Shown in pieces: positions 35,490 through 44,996 of a DNA stretch of 64,000 nucleotides. Where the stretch lies: contig OZ242192.1 in the NCBI GenBank assembly GCA_965205955.1, positions 1,550,001 through 1,614,000 of the forward strand. Direction: 5' to 3'. Below the pieces are notes generated by a model. It ran no database searches. It saw only the letters and a program-made list of their open reading frames with translations, and was not told the DNA's origin. This DNA is from G965202915 sp965205955. GTDB lineage: Bacteria; Pseudomonadota; Gammaproteobacteria; Eutrophobiales; Eutrophobiaceae. Position numbers and translations under genes: made by a program. The stretch's first letter is position 1; each line of letters opens with the position of its first letter.

Positions 35490-35626
35490 AATAAAAATCT
35501 GACGGTAAGCGCTGCGTTCGTAATTTTAATTCTGTTATGAGCAGTCGCTGCAAGGGATGGCGGGCTTGATCGGCTTTCGATACAGGCAGTTTTTATCCGA
35601 GTACTGATAAAGGGCATGGGTTATCG

Positions 35627-36793
35627 ATGAAAATTGTTCTTGCGCCTGATTCTTTCAAGGGAAATTTAACGTCGTTGCAGGTGGCTGATGCCCTGGAGAA
35701 AGGGATCAGGCGTGTCCTTCCGAATGTTGTATGTATAAAGGTCCCTATGGCGGACGGCGGCGAGGGCACTGTGCAATCCCTGGTTACTGCGACGGGCGGC
35801 AAATTTATCAGAAAAACGGTGATCGGTCCCACCGGTCAGTCAGTCAGGGCGCGCTACGGCATACTGGTCGGCGGAGAAACGGCGGTAGTCGAGATGGCGG
35901 CGGCATCGGGTCTGCCTTTGGTCACGGATAGTGAAAAGGATCCTATGAAGACAACCTCCTACGGTACCGGCGAGTTGATCCTGGATGCCGTGAAACGGGG
36001 TATGAAAAAAATCATTGTCGGCGTTGGTGGGTCTGCGACTATCGACGGAGGGGTCGGCATGGGGCAGGCGCTGGGTGTGCGCTTTTTGAATCAGGATGGA
36101 AAGGTGATCAGTGAGTATGGCTGCGGCGGACTGCTGAGCAGGATTGCAAGGATCGATATGACGGAACTGTATCCGGGTATACGAAAAACAAAATTTATTA
36201 TTGCCTGTGATGTTACGAATCCGTTGTGCGGTAAAAATGGCTCACCCTTTGTGTTTGGCCCGCAAAAAGGGGCAACATCGGCGATGATCAGGACATTGGA
36301 TGCAAATCTCAAGCATCTGGGCAAGGTCATCAAGCGTGATCTCAAAAAGGATGTGATCAATTTAAAAGGGGCGGGCGCTGCAGGAGGATTGGGCGCCGGG
36401 CTGGTTGCATTTACCAGGGCAAGGATTAAAAGAGGCGTGGATGTTGTGATTGAGGCGGCAGAGCTTGATAAGCATATCAAGGGCGCCTGGCTTGTGATTA
36501 CCGGAGAAGGGTGCGTTGATTTTCAAACGGCTTTTGGCAAGGCTCCGGCGGGCGTGGCAAGAGCCGCCCGCAGGCATCGAGTGCCTGCGATTGTGATTGG
36601 AGGAGGGATCATGGATGATGCCAATCAGGTTTTTGCACAGGGTATAGATGGTCTTGAGAGCGCCTGCGCCCGGGACATGAGCCTGCAGGAAGCCATGCGT
36701 CATTCGCGCGCACACCTGGCAAATGCTGCCGAAAGGGTGATCCGGTTGATTTTAATTGGGAAAAAACTGGCATTAAAAAAACCAAAAAAATGA
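35627..36793 (+). CDS. glxK: Glycerate 2-kinase
   Basis: Phosphorylates D-glycerate to 2-phosphoglycerate. The 388-residue protein carries the GarK/GlxK signatures: LAPDSFKGNLTSLQVADALEKG at the start, PMADGGEGTV (about 41-50), GVGGSATIDGGVGMGQALG (about 130-148) and KGAGAAGGLGAGLVAF. It stands alone between pnp and avtA. It could feed photorespiratory-type or glyoxylate-derived glycerate into central metabolism. Confidence 0.93.
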   Translation: MKIVLAPDSFKGNLTSLQVADALEKGIRRVLPNVVCIKVPMADGGEGTVQSLVTATGGKFIRKTVIGPTGQSVRARYGILVGGETAVVEMAAASGLPLVTDSEKDPMKTTSYGTGELILDAVKRGMKKIIVGVGGSATIDGGVGMGQALGVRFLNQDGKVISEYGCGGLLSRIARIDMTELYPGIRKTKFIIACDVTNPLCGKNGSPFVFGPQKGATSAMIRTLDANLKHLGKVIKRDLKKDVINLKGAGAAGGLGAGLVAFTRARIKRGVDVVIEAAELDKHIKGAWLVITGEGCVDFQTAFGKAPAGVARAARRHRVPAIVIGGGIMDDANQVFAQGIDGLESACARDMSLQEAMRHSRAHLANAAERVIRLILIGKKLALKKPKK

Positions 36794-36896
36794 ACAGGAC
36801 TCAATCTGTTTTTTCCCGCTAAGCCCGGTTTATCCCATTTCTATCGCCGACGGGCGTGTTGCTATGATCAAGATCTGCGGGAGCTATGGGTGAAGC

Positions 36897-38156
36897 ATGA
36901 ATTTTTCTAAATTCGCCTCTCGATTTTCATCCGATTTGGGCATTGTTCAATTGATGGATGATCTCGGTGATGCCATGGCCGGGAATCGGGATGTATTGAT
37001 GCTGGGAGGGGGTAACCCCGGATATATACCCGAAGTGCAGCAATCGCTGTGTGACGAGATGCGGCGTATCGTTGAAAATCCTGCCAGGTTTTGTCGGCTC
37101 ATCGGCGATTATGACAGGCCGCAGGGAAATATCGAATTTATCACTGCGCTCGCAAGGCAGTTGAATCAAACATTTCATTGGGGTGTAACGGAGCAGAATA
37201 TCGGCTTGACTACCGGGGGCAGTCAATCTGGTTTTTTCATGCTGTTCAATCTGTTGGCCGGCGAGTTCGAGGACGGTAGTCGAAAACAGATCATGTTGCC
37301 GTTGACGCCGGAATATATCGGCTACAGTGATGTAGGCATTGTTGGAGATTTGTTTTACTCGTTCAGGCCGGAAATCGAAAAAACCGGCAAATACGAATTT
37401 AAGTATCATATCAATTTTGACGATATCGGCATAAAACCCGATACCGGCGCTATTTGTGTATCGCGCCCGACCAACCCCACCGGAAATGTATTGACCGACG
37501 GGGAGATTTCCAATTTGATGAGCATGGCGGAATCGAGCGGTATCCCGCTGATTGTCGATAATGCCTACGGCGCGCCGTTCCCCAATATCCTGTTTGCGGA
37601 AGTGAGTCCGGCATGGAATGAGAATGTTATTTTTTGCATGAGTCTGTCCAAAATCGGTTTGCCGGGAGCAAGGACGGGGATAGTGGTCGCCCATAAGGAT
37701 ATTATTCAAATAATCGCACGGATGAATGCCGTTATTAATTTAGCGCTTGGCAGTCTTGGGCCGGCATTGGTGCGGGATTTACTGGCCAATGGAGAAATGG
37801 TGCGTTTATGCGACCGGGTTATTAAACCTTTCTATAAAAAGAAGGTGGAAAGGGCTATCGAGGCGATTCACAGGGAATTTTTCGGCATAGATTATTTAAT
37901 CCATAAGCCGGAAGGGGCGATCTTCCTGTGGATATGGCTGCCGGATTTGCCGGTAACTTCCGAGGAGCTTTACCAGCGCCTGAAGGAAAAGGGGGTATTG
38001 ATCATTCCGGGGCATTATTTTTTCCCCGGACTGGATGATGATTGGCGGCATCGGCATGAATGCATCCGTCTTACCTATTCCATGAGCGATGAGACAGTTC
38101 TGTCGGGGGTAAAATTGATTGCCGAAGAGGTGCGCAATATCTGCAACGGTCAATGA
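36897..38156 (+). CDS. avtA: Valine-pyruvate aminotransferase
   Basis: A PLP-dependent class I/II aminotransferase of 419 residues. The opening FSKFASRFSSDLGIVQLMDDLGDAM is distinctive for AvtA. SRPTNPTGNVL and the PLP-lysine motif SLSKIGLPGARTG (about residue 248-260) are present. It transfers the amino group between valine and pyruvate. It starts at ATG 36897, with the upstream GGAG being rather distant. No regulatory features are seen. Confidence 0.93.
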   Translation: MNFSKFASRFSSDLGIVQLMDDLGDAMAGNRDVLMLGGGNPGYIPEVQQSLCDEMRRIVENPARFCRLIGDYDRPQGNIEFITALARQLNQTFHWGVTEQNIGLTTGGSQSGFFMLFNLLAGEFEDGSRKQIMLPLTPEYIGYSDVGIVGDLFYSFRPEIEKTGKYEFKYHINFDDIGIKPDTGAICVSRPTNPTGNVLTDGEISNLMSMAESSGIPLIVDNAYGAPFPNILFAEVSPAWNENVIFCMSLSKIGLPGARTGIVVAHKDIIQIIARMNAVINLALGSLGPALVRDLLANGEMVRLCDRVIKPFYKKKVERAIEAIHREFFGIDYLIHKPEGAIFLWIWLPDLPVTSEELYQRLKEKGVLIIPGHYFFPGLDDDWRHRHECIRLTYSMSDETVLSGVKLIAEEVRNICNGQ

Positions 38157-38291
38157 TTCATATCGTTGAACAGTTTTATGCCGAATGGGGATATTTTCGC
38201 CGGTTGATTTTTCCGGCATGGATGATTTCAAATATCCCGGCCCGCCGGGGCACCGGTACTGCGGCGCCGGCGCGTCTTTTTCCGCCGCAGA

Positions 38292-40268
38292 TCAATTCAG
38301 TTCGAATGATTCAACGTTGCTTATATTGCCGACAATGTCCTGGTGCTCTCCTATAAATTCTCCGAGCGCATAATCCGTGCCCAAGGCTATAGCCTGGGTA
38401 AGCTCAATGGAGCTCTTGATTCTGTTAGTCATAAACTTGATCTTTTTATCCTTCAGGGATTGCAGCGGGCTTGGCGGTTCCTCTTCGTCGTCATCATTTT
38501 TGTCTTTGTCATTAGTACCGGCATCGCTTTCTTCGGATTTCACGGTATTCAACAATTCAATCTCATCCAGAGATACCAGCACTATCGACGAGCGCGTTTC
38601 GTTAATCAGATTGGGCAGTTCATCGAAATTTGTCACTCCCGCCAGCGCGATCCGGAAACCATGACTTTTATGCAGTGAGGTAATGAGCGGTATAGCCCTG
38701 TTTTTGTTTTGCAGGAATGCGGGAGTATAGATGCCCAATATAATCGATTTCCCCAGTCGGTGTTCCTTGTATTCGGACAGAATTTTCTGTAGCCAGTTAA
38801 ATAAGCTAATATCGCAGAACCAGGCTTCGCTGATTGACAGCATAAATGTATACGATCTGTTTTCCAGCCTGCTTTGAATAATTCCCCGGATGACCTGGCG
38901 TAACATCCATTGATCTATCGATTGTTGCAGTCCGATAGAAAATTCATGGGTATTTACTTTGTCCATATCCACCATTGATCCGTGTTCATCCAATACCCTC
39001 AGCGTAACATCGAATACCTCCGTCTGATCGCTATCGTCCCCGGCGGACATGGTAATGATTGGCTGGTATAGCTGTATCCAGCGCTTTTCATCCAATGCCT
39101 TTTTGATAATACTTTCATTCAGTTCGGGTTTATCGCGATCGACGGCGGCCTTTTCTTTGGCATCCTTGTGCGCTCTGGCATCAAGTTTTGCCTGTTCTTT
39201 TTCAATCGCTTGCGCCTGCTGTGTCAGCCTGCTGATTTCTTCTTCGGCAATCCTTGTTTCTTTTTCGAATTGTTCCTTTTCCTCTTCTATCGATCTGACC
39301 TGCTCTGCGAGTTCCGGTTCCTCCGTTGTTTCTTCCATGAAAATATCGGTTTTTTTCCATATATAGTAGGAATTATCATCGGCTTTCTTGGCAAGTTCAC
39401 TGGCTTGATTGGCGGCGCCCAGAATTTGACTGGCGGTAGTGTATCTTCCATCCAATAACAGTACGCCGATACTCACGGTATATTTGTGTGTATGATCGGA
39501 GAATTTAAAATCCCGTTTCCTCAGGTGATCACACAACCCGGTCAGATTGAATTCTATCAGCGCATAGTTGTCGGGCGCATCAATTTGCAATGCGATTGTC
39601 GTATCGCCTGTGCTGGTGATATTTGGATTACACGCCCCGGCCTTGAATACATCAAAACTGTTTTTAGCGACATGCTTTACCAGATTATCGAGCGCAATCA
39701 GGCCGATTTCTTCCCCCAATTGGTCCGCATTATCGAGCTGGATAACCAGCAATGCCCGCTCCGGCCCCAGACCGTACGGCCCTTTGGGCTGTTCCAGTTT
39801 CTGATAAAAGAGCTCCTTGCTGAAGGATTTGTTATACGAGGTGGTCTCTTCCTGTTTTTTGCGCCTCTTTTTGTTTGTTTCCCATGACTCGGTTATGGAC
39901 TGCTTCAATTTGTCCTTGGTCAGCGATTCTTTGCGCAGGTATTCAGAGATATTGAATTGCAATGCGCGTATCGCAACTTCTTCATTTCCCGCCCCGGTCA
40001 GCATTATTGTTGCCGGAAAATTGATTTTTTTATGGTGTTTTTGCAGGATATCCAGACCGGTAATGCCTTCCAGATGTAAATGGTAATCAAGGATCAGCAC
40101 ATCGTGGGCCGACCAGTCGAAATTGTTCCTCGGCGCACCGAGTGCGACAGGATCATATTCTCTTACCTGAAGCTGTGGCAGTAATTTGCCTATGATGTTT
40201 TTCAGAAATTTACGGTAGTCCTCGTCATCATCGATGATGAGCACGGTGCTGAGTTGAGAGTCTGTCAT
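38292..40268 (-). CDS. FimX-like response regulator: REC + degenerate GGDEF + degenerate EAL
   Basis: I start at the ATG of MTDSQLSTVLIIDDDEDYRKFLK, where the receiver domain begins; a frame opening 32 codons earlier overlaps the upstream gene. Domains in about 658 residues: receiver (1-125, acidic IDDDED, phospho-Asp in LILDYHLH), GGDEF-like (about 150-315, signature replaced by STGDTT), coiled coil (about 325-380) and an EAL-like domain (395-640) in which the EAL motif is replaced (EVFDVTLR). Both catalytic sites look dead, as in FimX, so it is probably a c-di-GMP receptor, perhaps for type IV pilus or motility control. The upstream cNMP-binding gene ends 37 bp before it, suggesting joint expression. 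Confidence 0.85.
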   Translation of the reverse strand: MTDSQLSTVLIIDDDEDYRKFLKNIIGKLLPQLQVREYDPVALGAPRNNFDWSAHDVLILDYHLHLEGITGLDILQKHHKKINFPATIMLTGAGNEEVAIRALQFNISEYLRKESLTKDKLKQSITESWETNKKRRKKQEETTSYNKSFSKELFYQKLEQPKGPYGLGPERALLVIQLDNADQLGEEIGLIALDNLVKHVAKNSFDVFKAGACNPNITSTGDTTIALQIDAPDNYALIEFNLTGLCDHLRKRDFKFSDHTHKYTVSIGVLLLDGRYTTASQILGAANQASELAKKADDNSYYIWKKTDIFMEETTEEPELAEQVRSIEEEKEQFEKETRIAEEEISRLTQQAQAIEKEQAKLDARAHKDAKEKAAVDRDKPELNESIIKKALDEKRWIQLYQPIITMSAGDDSDQTEVFDVTLRVLDEHGSMVDMDKVNTHEFSIGLQQSIDQWMLRQVIRGIIQSRLENRSYTFMLSISEAWFCDISLFNWLQKILSEYKEHRLGKSIILGIYTPAFLQNKNRAIPLITSLHKSHGFRIALAGVTNFDELPNLINETRSSIVLVSLDEIELLNTVKSEESDAGTNDKDKNDDDEEEPPSPLQSLKDKKIKFMTNRIKSSIELTQAIALGTDYALGEFIGEHQDIVGNISNVESFELN

Positions 40269-40305
40269 GGACGGAATGAAGTATGCTGAATGGCGGGCCT
40301 TGTTG

Positions 40306-40869
40306 TTATGATTTTTCTGCCTGTGATTCTTCCATTTGTTTTTGTGCCTCCTCCTGGCGTTCATGGATTAAATCCATAAACGCATATGCCACGCGCGGCA
40401 CATGTTCAAAATAATGCGTCAGGTTTTTATACGGGGAGCATAGCAGACACGAGGGATAAACAGCCCGGGCTGATGCCGTGCGGATCCCTTGATGAAAATA
40501 TCCCATTTCGCCCAGAGTATCATAGGGCGTGACATAGGCGATATGTATTTCGGTGTTATTGTCGCCGATTTTGAATACTTCGGCCTGACCCGATGCCAGA
40601 ACATAAAGTGTGGGATCATTTTCACCCTCCATGATGAATTGCTGCCTGGCTTCAATACTCATTTCATGGAAATGTGCGCCCACTGCAGTAAGTTCGAGCT
40701 GGGACAAGGTCTTGAATACAGGGCAGTGCGCCAGCCTGGCGGCACGTTGGAGGCCGAGTGCGGTCTTGAGTTCCGCCTCGGTGACATCATGTGACTCCAG
40801 TAATATCTCTCCGATGAGCTTATCGGCTATGCCTTTGAGTTTTGCCTCGCGCTTCTTTTTCATGGCCAT
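40306..40869 (-). CDS. Cyclic-nucleotide-binding domain protein
   Basis: About 187 residues from ATG 40869 (MAMKKKREAK); a TTG at 40980 would add 37 residues without family content. A helical N-terminus (about 1-60) precedes one cNMP-binding domain (about 55-165). Its phosphate-binding cassette reads LGEMGYFHQGIRTASARA, keeping Glu and the Arg-x-Ser-Ala pattern. A glutamine-rich tail follows. There is no HTH, so it is not a Crp-type regulator. It precedes the FimX-like gene on the same strand, which suggests that cAMP/cGMP and c-di-GMP signals meet here. Confidence 0.8.
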   Translation of the reverse strand: MAMKKKREAKLKGIADKLIGEILLESHDVTEAELKTALGLQRAARLAHCPVFKTLSQLELTAVGAHFHEMSIEARQQFIMEGENDPTLYVLASGQAEVFKIGDNNTEIHIAYVTPYDTLGEMGYFHQGIRTASARAVYPSCLLCSPYKNLTHYFEHVPRVAYAFMDLIHERQEEAQKQMEESQAEKS

Positions 40870-40980
40870 TCTGATGACGCCGCGGGAGCAGGGCAGGTAG
40901 GCTCCGAGCAAACGCGGCAAGGGAGGCGATGGTTCCTTTTCAGTTATTTCGTTCAAAATTGTTTTTCTCGATAAGATCAA

Positions 40981-41195
40981 CAGGCTCTCATCGTTGATTC
41001 GAGCGTATCTTCCATTCTCTGATAATAGCAGTGTACGTATATTTCAATCAGGATTGATTATATTCTTTATAAATCTCTAAAGGGAATCTAATAAGTATTA
41101 TATTTTTCAGACTTTTTATCTATTTTTTTACCGGAAATCGCGTTATTGATTGTATAATGGCAATCGCTCAGCTCCGGGTGGCACGGTTCCCTGTT
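40981..41195. other. AT-rich intergenic region
   Basis: No gene is seen. The region separates two minus-strand genes and should hold the promoter for the cNMP-binding/FimX-like pair. Confidence 0.5.
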
Positions 41196-41924
41196 TTATG
41201 ACGAGCGCCTGTCGCTCAGTTGGGCGATGAAATTATTGTATAGTAGTCGCGCCGAATTATTGAAATCGGTCATATATTTTTTTGCTTCCCGATTCAACAT
41301 GTCCAGTGCCCCCGGTCCCAGGTTTTGGTTAAGCGCTTGCTCGTATTCCGTCACCTTGCCCCAATCGGAAACGGTGGAGTCGATCAGTTCGATATGGCAT
41401 TGCAGGCTGAACGCAGACCTGCCATATTGTAGCGCCTGTATTGCACAAGCGGGTGATTGGGCGAGAACCAGGCTCTTCGGCGGTGGTTCGGTGACTTCTG
41501 CGCCGTGCCATTGCAGACTTTTAATACTTTTTTGCAGTCCGGAAAACAGTGCGGAATTTTGTCCCGCTACGGTGAGTTCAATATCCAGAATGCCCACCTC
41601 GGGAGCAGACATTTTGCCAACGCTGCCGCCAAGCGCCTCGGCCATCAATTGATGCCCAAGACAGAATCCCAGGAAAGGCAGTTGTATATCCAGGATTGCC
41701 TGCCGAATAACCTGCTTCTCTTCGACCAGCCAGGGATGCCGGTCTTCCTCCCATACATCCATTGGTCCTCCCATCACGATCAAGGCATGGTAGCCATTGA
41801 GTTCCGGAATGGTTTCTCCTTCATCCAATTCGACTGTATCCCAGCTAATTCCGTCCTGTTTCAGGAAATCGCGAAAAATACCCGGATGTTCAACCGGGAT
41901 ATGCTGCAATACAAGGACTTTCAT
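41196..41924 (-). CDS. Class I glutamine amidotransferase (GMP synthase-like)
   Basis: A stand-alone amidotransferase of 242 residues. The nucleophile Cys is in PFLGFCLGHQLMAEALGG (about residue 91), the catalytic His in FSLQCHIEL (about 178), followed by Glu. MGGPMDVWEEDRHPWL is the oxyanion-side motif. Proteins of this type (YfeJ-like) act on small-molecule glutamine adducts or are uncharacterised. I start at ATG 41924; a GTG lies two codons upstream. Confidence 0.88.
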   Translation of the reverse strand: MKVLVLQHIPVEHPGIFRDFLKQDGISWDTVELDEGETIPELNGYHALIVMGGPMDVWEEDRHPWLVEEKQVIRQAILDIQLPFLGFCLGHQLMAEALGGSVGKMSAPEVGILDIELTVAGQNSALFSGLQKSIKSLQWHGAEVTEPPPKSLVLAQSPACAIQALQYGRSAFSLQCHIELIDSTVSDWGKVTEYEQALNQNLGPGALDMLNREAKKYMTDFNNSARLLYNNFIAQLSDRRSS

Positions 41925-42060
41925 CGCCACAGTGGTCGGTTATTGTATTTTAGTGAAAAGCCTGTTGTTTCTCCGCTGAGGGATCCTGGAATGCAAACGG
42001 ATAATAAAGGTGAAAATACTGCCGGAAAAATATGCTGTATGTTTCTCAAATAATTGCCGG

Positions 42061-42879
42061 TCAGGCCGGGGAAGGGTGCCAGCCGGCATCGGCCCACAAT
42101 TCGCCGCTCACTGCCGAATTTGAGATCATGAAGCAGATTGCATCCGCGATCTCGGCGGGGCGAATCAGTCTTCCGAGCTGAGTGTCAGGCAGAATGTATT
42201 TTTCGATATATTCCGTTCCCAGGTTGCGTACCATGGGTGTATCGGTAAACCCCGGATGGATGACGCCGCAACGGACGCCATGAAAGATGGCTTCCTTGGT
42301 CAGCGTGGCGGCAGCGCCTTCGAGTCCAGCCTTGGTCGATGCGTAAGAAACCTGGCCTTTGTTCCCCTGAGAGGATATCGAACCAATAAAGACGGCTGTA
42401 GCCTGCACTCCCTCCTCGGCAAGCCATTTTTTCAGGCCGCGTTTGGCGCGATCTTCCGCAATACAGGCAATCATCTCCATCGCCCAGTAAATGGGCGCGA
42501 TCAAATTGATTTCGACCACCTCCCTGAAGTCGTTGATCGGATAGATATTGGCCTTTTTTGATTCCTTATCCACCTTTACCGCTAGCGCATCCCGGGTAAT
42601 TCCGGCGGCGGGGATGCAGATATTTACCAATCCGTGATTGCTAAAGATATCGGCATACACCTTCTTCCTGAAGGCATCATCGCTGGTATCGCCGCGGTAG
42701 GGATAGGCAACAGTGGTATTGACTTCATTATTGAGCTGCTCGGTAGCAGCATGGACGGCCTCGTTCACGTCCACCATGGCAATGGCCTTGACGCCTCGCT
42801 GCGCAAGTTCGAATGCGGCGGCCCGGCCAATGCCGCTTGCCGCGCCTGTAATAACAACAATTTTATCTTTAATCTGCAT
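42061..42879 (-). CDS. Short-chain dehydrogenase/reductase
   Basis: A 272-residue classical SDR from ATG 42879 (MQIKDKIVVITGAASGIG). It has the nucleotide-binding GxxxGxG, AAG in IPAAGITRD, and the catalytic Ser-Tyr-Lys with FIGSISSQGN and YASTK. An extra insertion (about 150-175, MIACIAEDRAKRGLKKWLAEEG) is longer than usual. Substrate not predictable. A frame extending 38 codons upstream lacks family sequence. Confidence 0.9.
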   Translation of the reverse strand: MQIKDKIVVITGAASGIGRAAAFELAQRGVKAIAMVDVNEAVHAATEQLNNEVNTTVAYPYRGDTSDDAFRKKVYADIFSNHGLVNICIPAAGITRDALAVKVDKESKKANIYPINDFREVVEINLIAPIYWAMEMIACIAEDRAKRGLKKWLAEEGVQATAVFIGSISSQGNKGQVSYASTKAGLEGAAATLTKEAIFHGVRCGVIHPGFTDTPMVRNLGTEYIEKYILPDTQLGRLIRPAEIADAICFMISNSAVSGELWADAGWHPSPA

Positions 42880-43027
42880 GTCACGCCCTTGGGGTTGGTA
42901 GTCAAGCAATTGTAACGCAAAATTTGTGCGGTGCAATATATTTTTGCTTGCGCGGGGACTAACATTGACAAATTCCCGGCGGAAAAATACCATGAATCAT
43001 TTGATTCGGGGAAACAGGGGATGAGTG

Positions 43028-43873
43028 ATGGAACAGCAACTGATTAATCCCAGATCGGCGCCTCCCGGCAGAGGGGCGGGCTGGATATTGGAAGGTTTTA
43101 ATTATTTTAAGGCAGGCCCGTTGGGGTGGGTCGCCTACGTCATTGTTTTGTTCATTCTTGGTTTGCTCAGCGCATTGGTTCCAATTGTTGGGTGGTTGCT
43201 GTATGAGGTGCTTAACTTCATACTGCTCGGCGGGTTGATGCTTGGTTGTCGGGCTGTCGATACGACCGGCCGGTTCCAGTTCCGGCATGTGTTCTCCGGT
43301 TTTGGAAGCGATAAAGTCGGACAACTGGCTTTGGTCGGCGTAATTTTTACTATTGCCTTGGTATTGATATTCAGCTTGATGGCGTTGATGATATTCATCC
43401 AGTTTGACGCTGGTGAGGTATTGGCACAGATATGGGATAGCCAATCGGCTGAGCAGCAGGAAGAAAGTATCAATGCTCTGTTTGCCGGTAAAGAAGCGTT
43501 GCTAGTGTTGGTCCTGCTGGTAGGTGTGGCATTGTATTTGCCAATTATCATGGCCACTTGGATGGCCCCCGCGCTAATTGTGCTTGAAAAGGTGAATGCC
43601 GTTCCCGCGATGATATTGAGTTTCAGGGCATGCCTGGTCAATATTATTCCGTTTCTTGTCTATGGCGTGGTAACACTGATATTATTGATAATTGCCGCCT
43701 TACCGTCCATAGTTGTTGGTCTTCTTGGCGTTCTGAGCATAATAGCCGATACTCGCATCATCACAGTATCGGCAATTGCCGCTATACTCCTTTTTTTCTT
43801 GTGTGGTTTTATTCTTATGCCTATGATACAAGCCAGTCAATACATTACATACAAAGATACCTTATCTTCCTGA
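43028..43873 (+). CDS. BPSS1780-like integral membrane protein, copy A
   Basis: A 281-residue protein with about five to six membrane helices. The N-terminal stretch QLINPRSAPPGRGAGWILEGFNYFKAGPLGWVAY resembles the BPSS1780 family of unknown function. A conserved soluble loop, GCRAVDTTGRFQFRHVFSGFG, follows the second helix. The GTG/ATG pair at 43025/43028 gives two near-equal starts, with GGGG upstream. Its stop is directly adjacent to the msrA fragment stop on the other strand. It is the first of two tandem copies. Confidence 0.8.
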   Translation: MEQQLINPRSAPPGRGAGWILEGFNYFKAGPLGWVAYVIVLFILGLLSALVPIVGWLLYEVLNFILLGGLMLGCRAVDTTGRFQFRHVFSGFGSDKVGQLALVGVIFTIALVLIFSLMALMIFIQFDAGEVLAQIWDSQSAEQQEESINALFAGKEALLVLVLLVGVALYLPIIMATWMAPALIVLEKVNAVPAMILSFRACLVNIIPFLVYGVVTLILLIIAALPSIVVGLLGVLSIIADTRIITVSAIAAILLFFLCGFILMPMIQASQYITYKDTLSS

Positions 43874-44039
43874 TCAGGCTTTTTTCTCCCCCCATAGTTC
43901 CTTCAGACGCTTTTCCCGGCCGCAGGCGTAGTAGTAGTATTTGTAGCGAAGCGGGTTTTTCTGGTAATAGTCCTGGTGGTAGTCTTCCGCGGCATAAAAC
44001 TGCTCGAAAGGGATAATTTCCGTTACGATTGCTTGTTTG
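43874..44039 (-). pseudogene. Truncated msrA fragment (C-terminal 55 codons)
   Basis: This 166-bp fragment matches the 3' end of the complete msrA gene (44997-45162) with only a few differences. It lacks the catalytic Cys region and any start, ending abruptly at the duplication junction. It is a by-product of the tandem duplication and should not be functional. Confidence 0.93.
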
Positions 44040-44117
44040 CCGGGGGGACTAACATTGACAAATTTCAGAAGAAAAAATAGTATCAATTGTTTGATTCGGG
44101 GAAACAGGGGATGAGTG

Positions 44118-44996
44118 ATGGAACGGCAGCTGATTAATCCTAGATCGGTGCCTGCCGGCAGAGGGGCGGGCTGGATATTGGAAGGCTTTAATTATTTTAA
44201 GGCAGGCCCGTTGGGGTGGATCGCCTTCGTCATTGTTTTGTTCATTATTAGTTTTTTCAATCCATTGATTAGTTTTTTCAGTTCATTGGTTTCAATTGTT
44301 GGGGGGCTGCTGTATGAGGTGCTTGCCTCCATACTGCTCGGCGGGTTGATGCTTGGTTGTCGGGCTGTCGATACGGCTGGCCGGTTCCAGTTCCGGCATG
44401 TGTTCTCCGGCTTTGGAAGCGATAAAGTCGGACAACTGGCTTTGGTCGGCGTGATTGATATTATTGCCTCGGTATTGATATTCGGCTTGGTGGCGCTGAT
44501 GATATTCATCCAGTTTGGCGGTGAGGTATTGGCACTGATATGGGATAGCCAATCGGCTGAGCAGCAGGCAGAGGGTATCGATGCTCTTAGCGGTGCTCCG
44601 TTTGCCGGTAAAGGGAGGTTGCTATTGTTGGACCTGCTGGTAGGTATGGCATTGTTCTTGCCAATTATGATGGCCACTTGGATGGCGCCCGCGCTAATTG
44701 TGCTTGAAAAGGTGAATGCCGTTCCCGCGATGATATTGAGTTTCAGGGCATGCCTGGTCAATATTATTCCGTTGCTTGTCTGTGGCGTGGTAGCATTGAT
44801 ATTATTGATAATTCCCGCCTTACCGTTTATTGTTGTTGGTCTTCTTGGCCTTCTGAGCATAATATTCGGTCATCATATGATCATAGTATCGGAAGGTGTC
44901 ACTGTATTATTTTGTTTCTTGTGTGTTTTTGTTCTTACGTTTACGCTGATAGCCAGTGCTGCTTACATTGCATACAAAGATACCTTATCTTCCTGA
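44118..44996 (+). CDS. BPSS1780-like integral membrane protein, copy B
   Basis: A 292-residue paralogue of the 43028 gene, most residues identical. It has an 8-residue insertion in the first membrane region (SFFNPLISFFSSL) and SGAP added in the central loop; the C-terminal helices differ most. The leader, ribosome site and tail-to-tail contact with msrA are the same as in copy A. Function unknown. Confidence 0.8.
   Translation: MERQLINPRSVPAGRGAGWILEGFNYFKAGPLGWIAFVIVLFIISFFNPLISFFSSLVSIVGGLLYEVLASILLGGLMLGCRAVDTAGRFQFRHVFSGFGSDKVGQLALVGVIDIIASVLIFGLVALMIFIQFGGEVLALIWDSQSAEQQAEGIDALSGAPFAGKGRLLLLDLLVGMALFLPIMMATWMAPALIVLEKVNAVPAMILSFRACLVNIIPLLVCGVVALILLIIPALPFIVVGLLGLLSIIFGHHMIIVSEGVTVLFCFLCVFVLTFTLIASAAYIAYKDTLSS

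Noticed and set aside
44039..44120. Short start of a third membrane-protein copy
   Set aside because: It is only the leader of copy B; there is no third copy.
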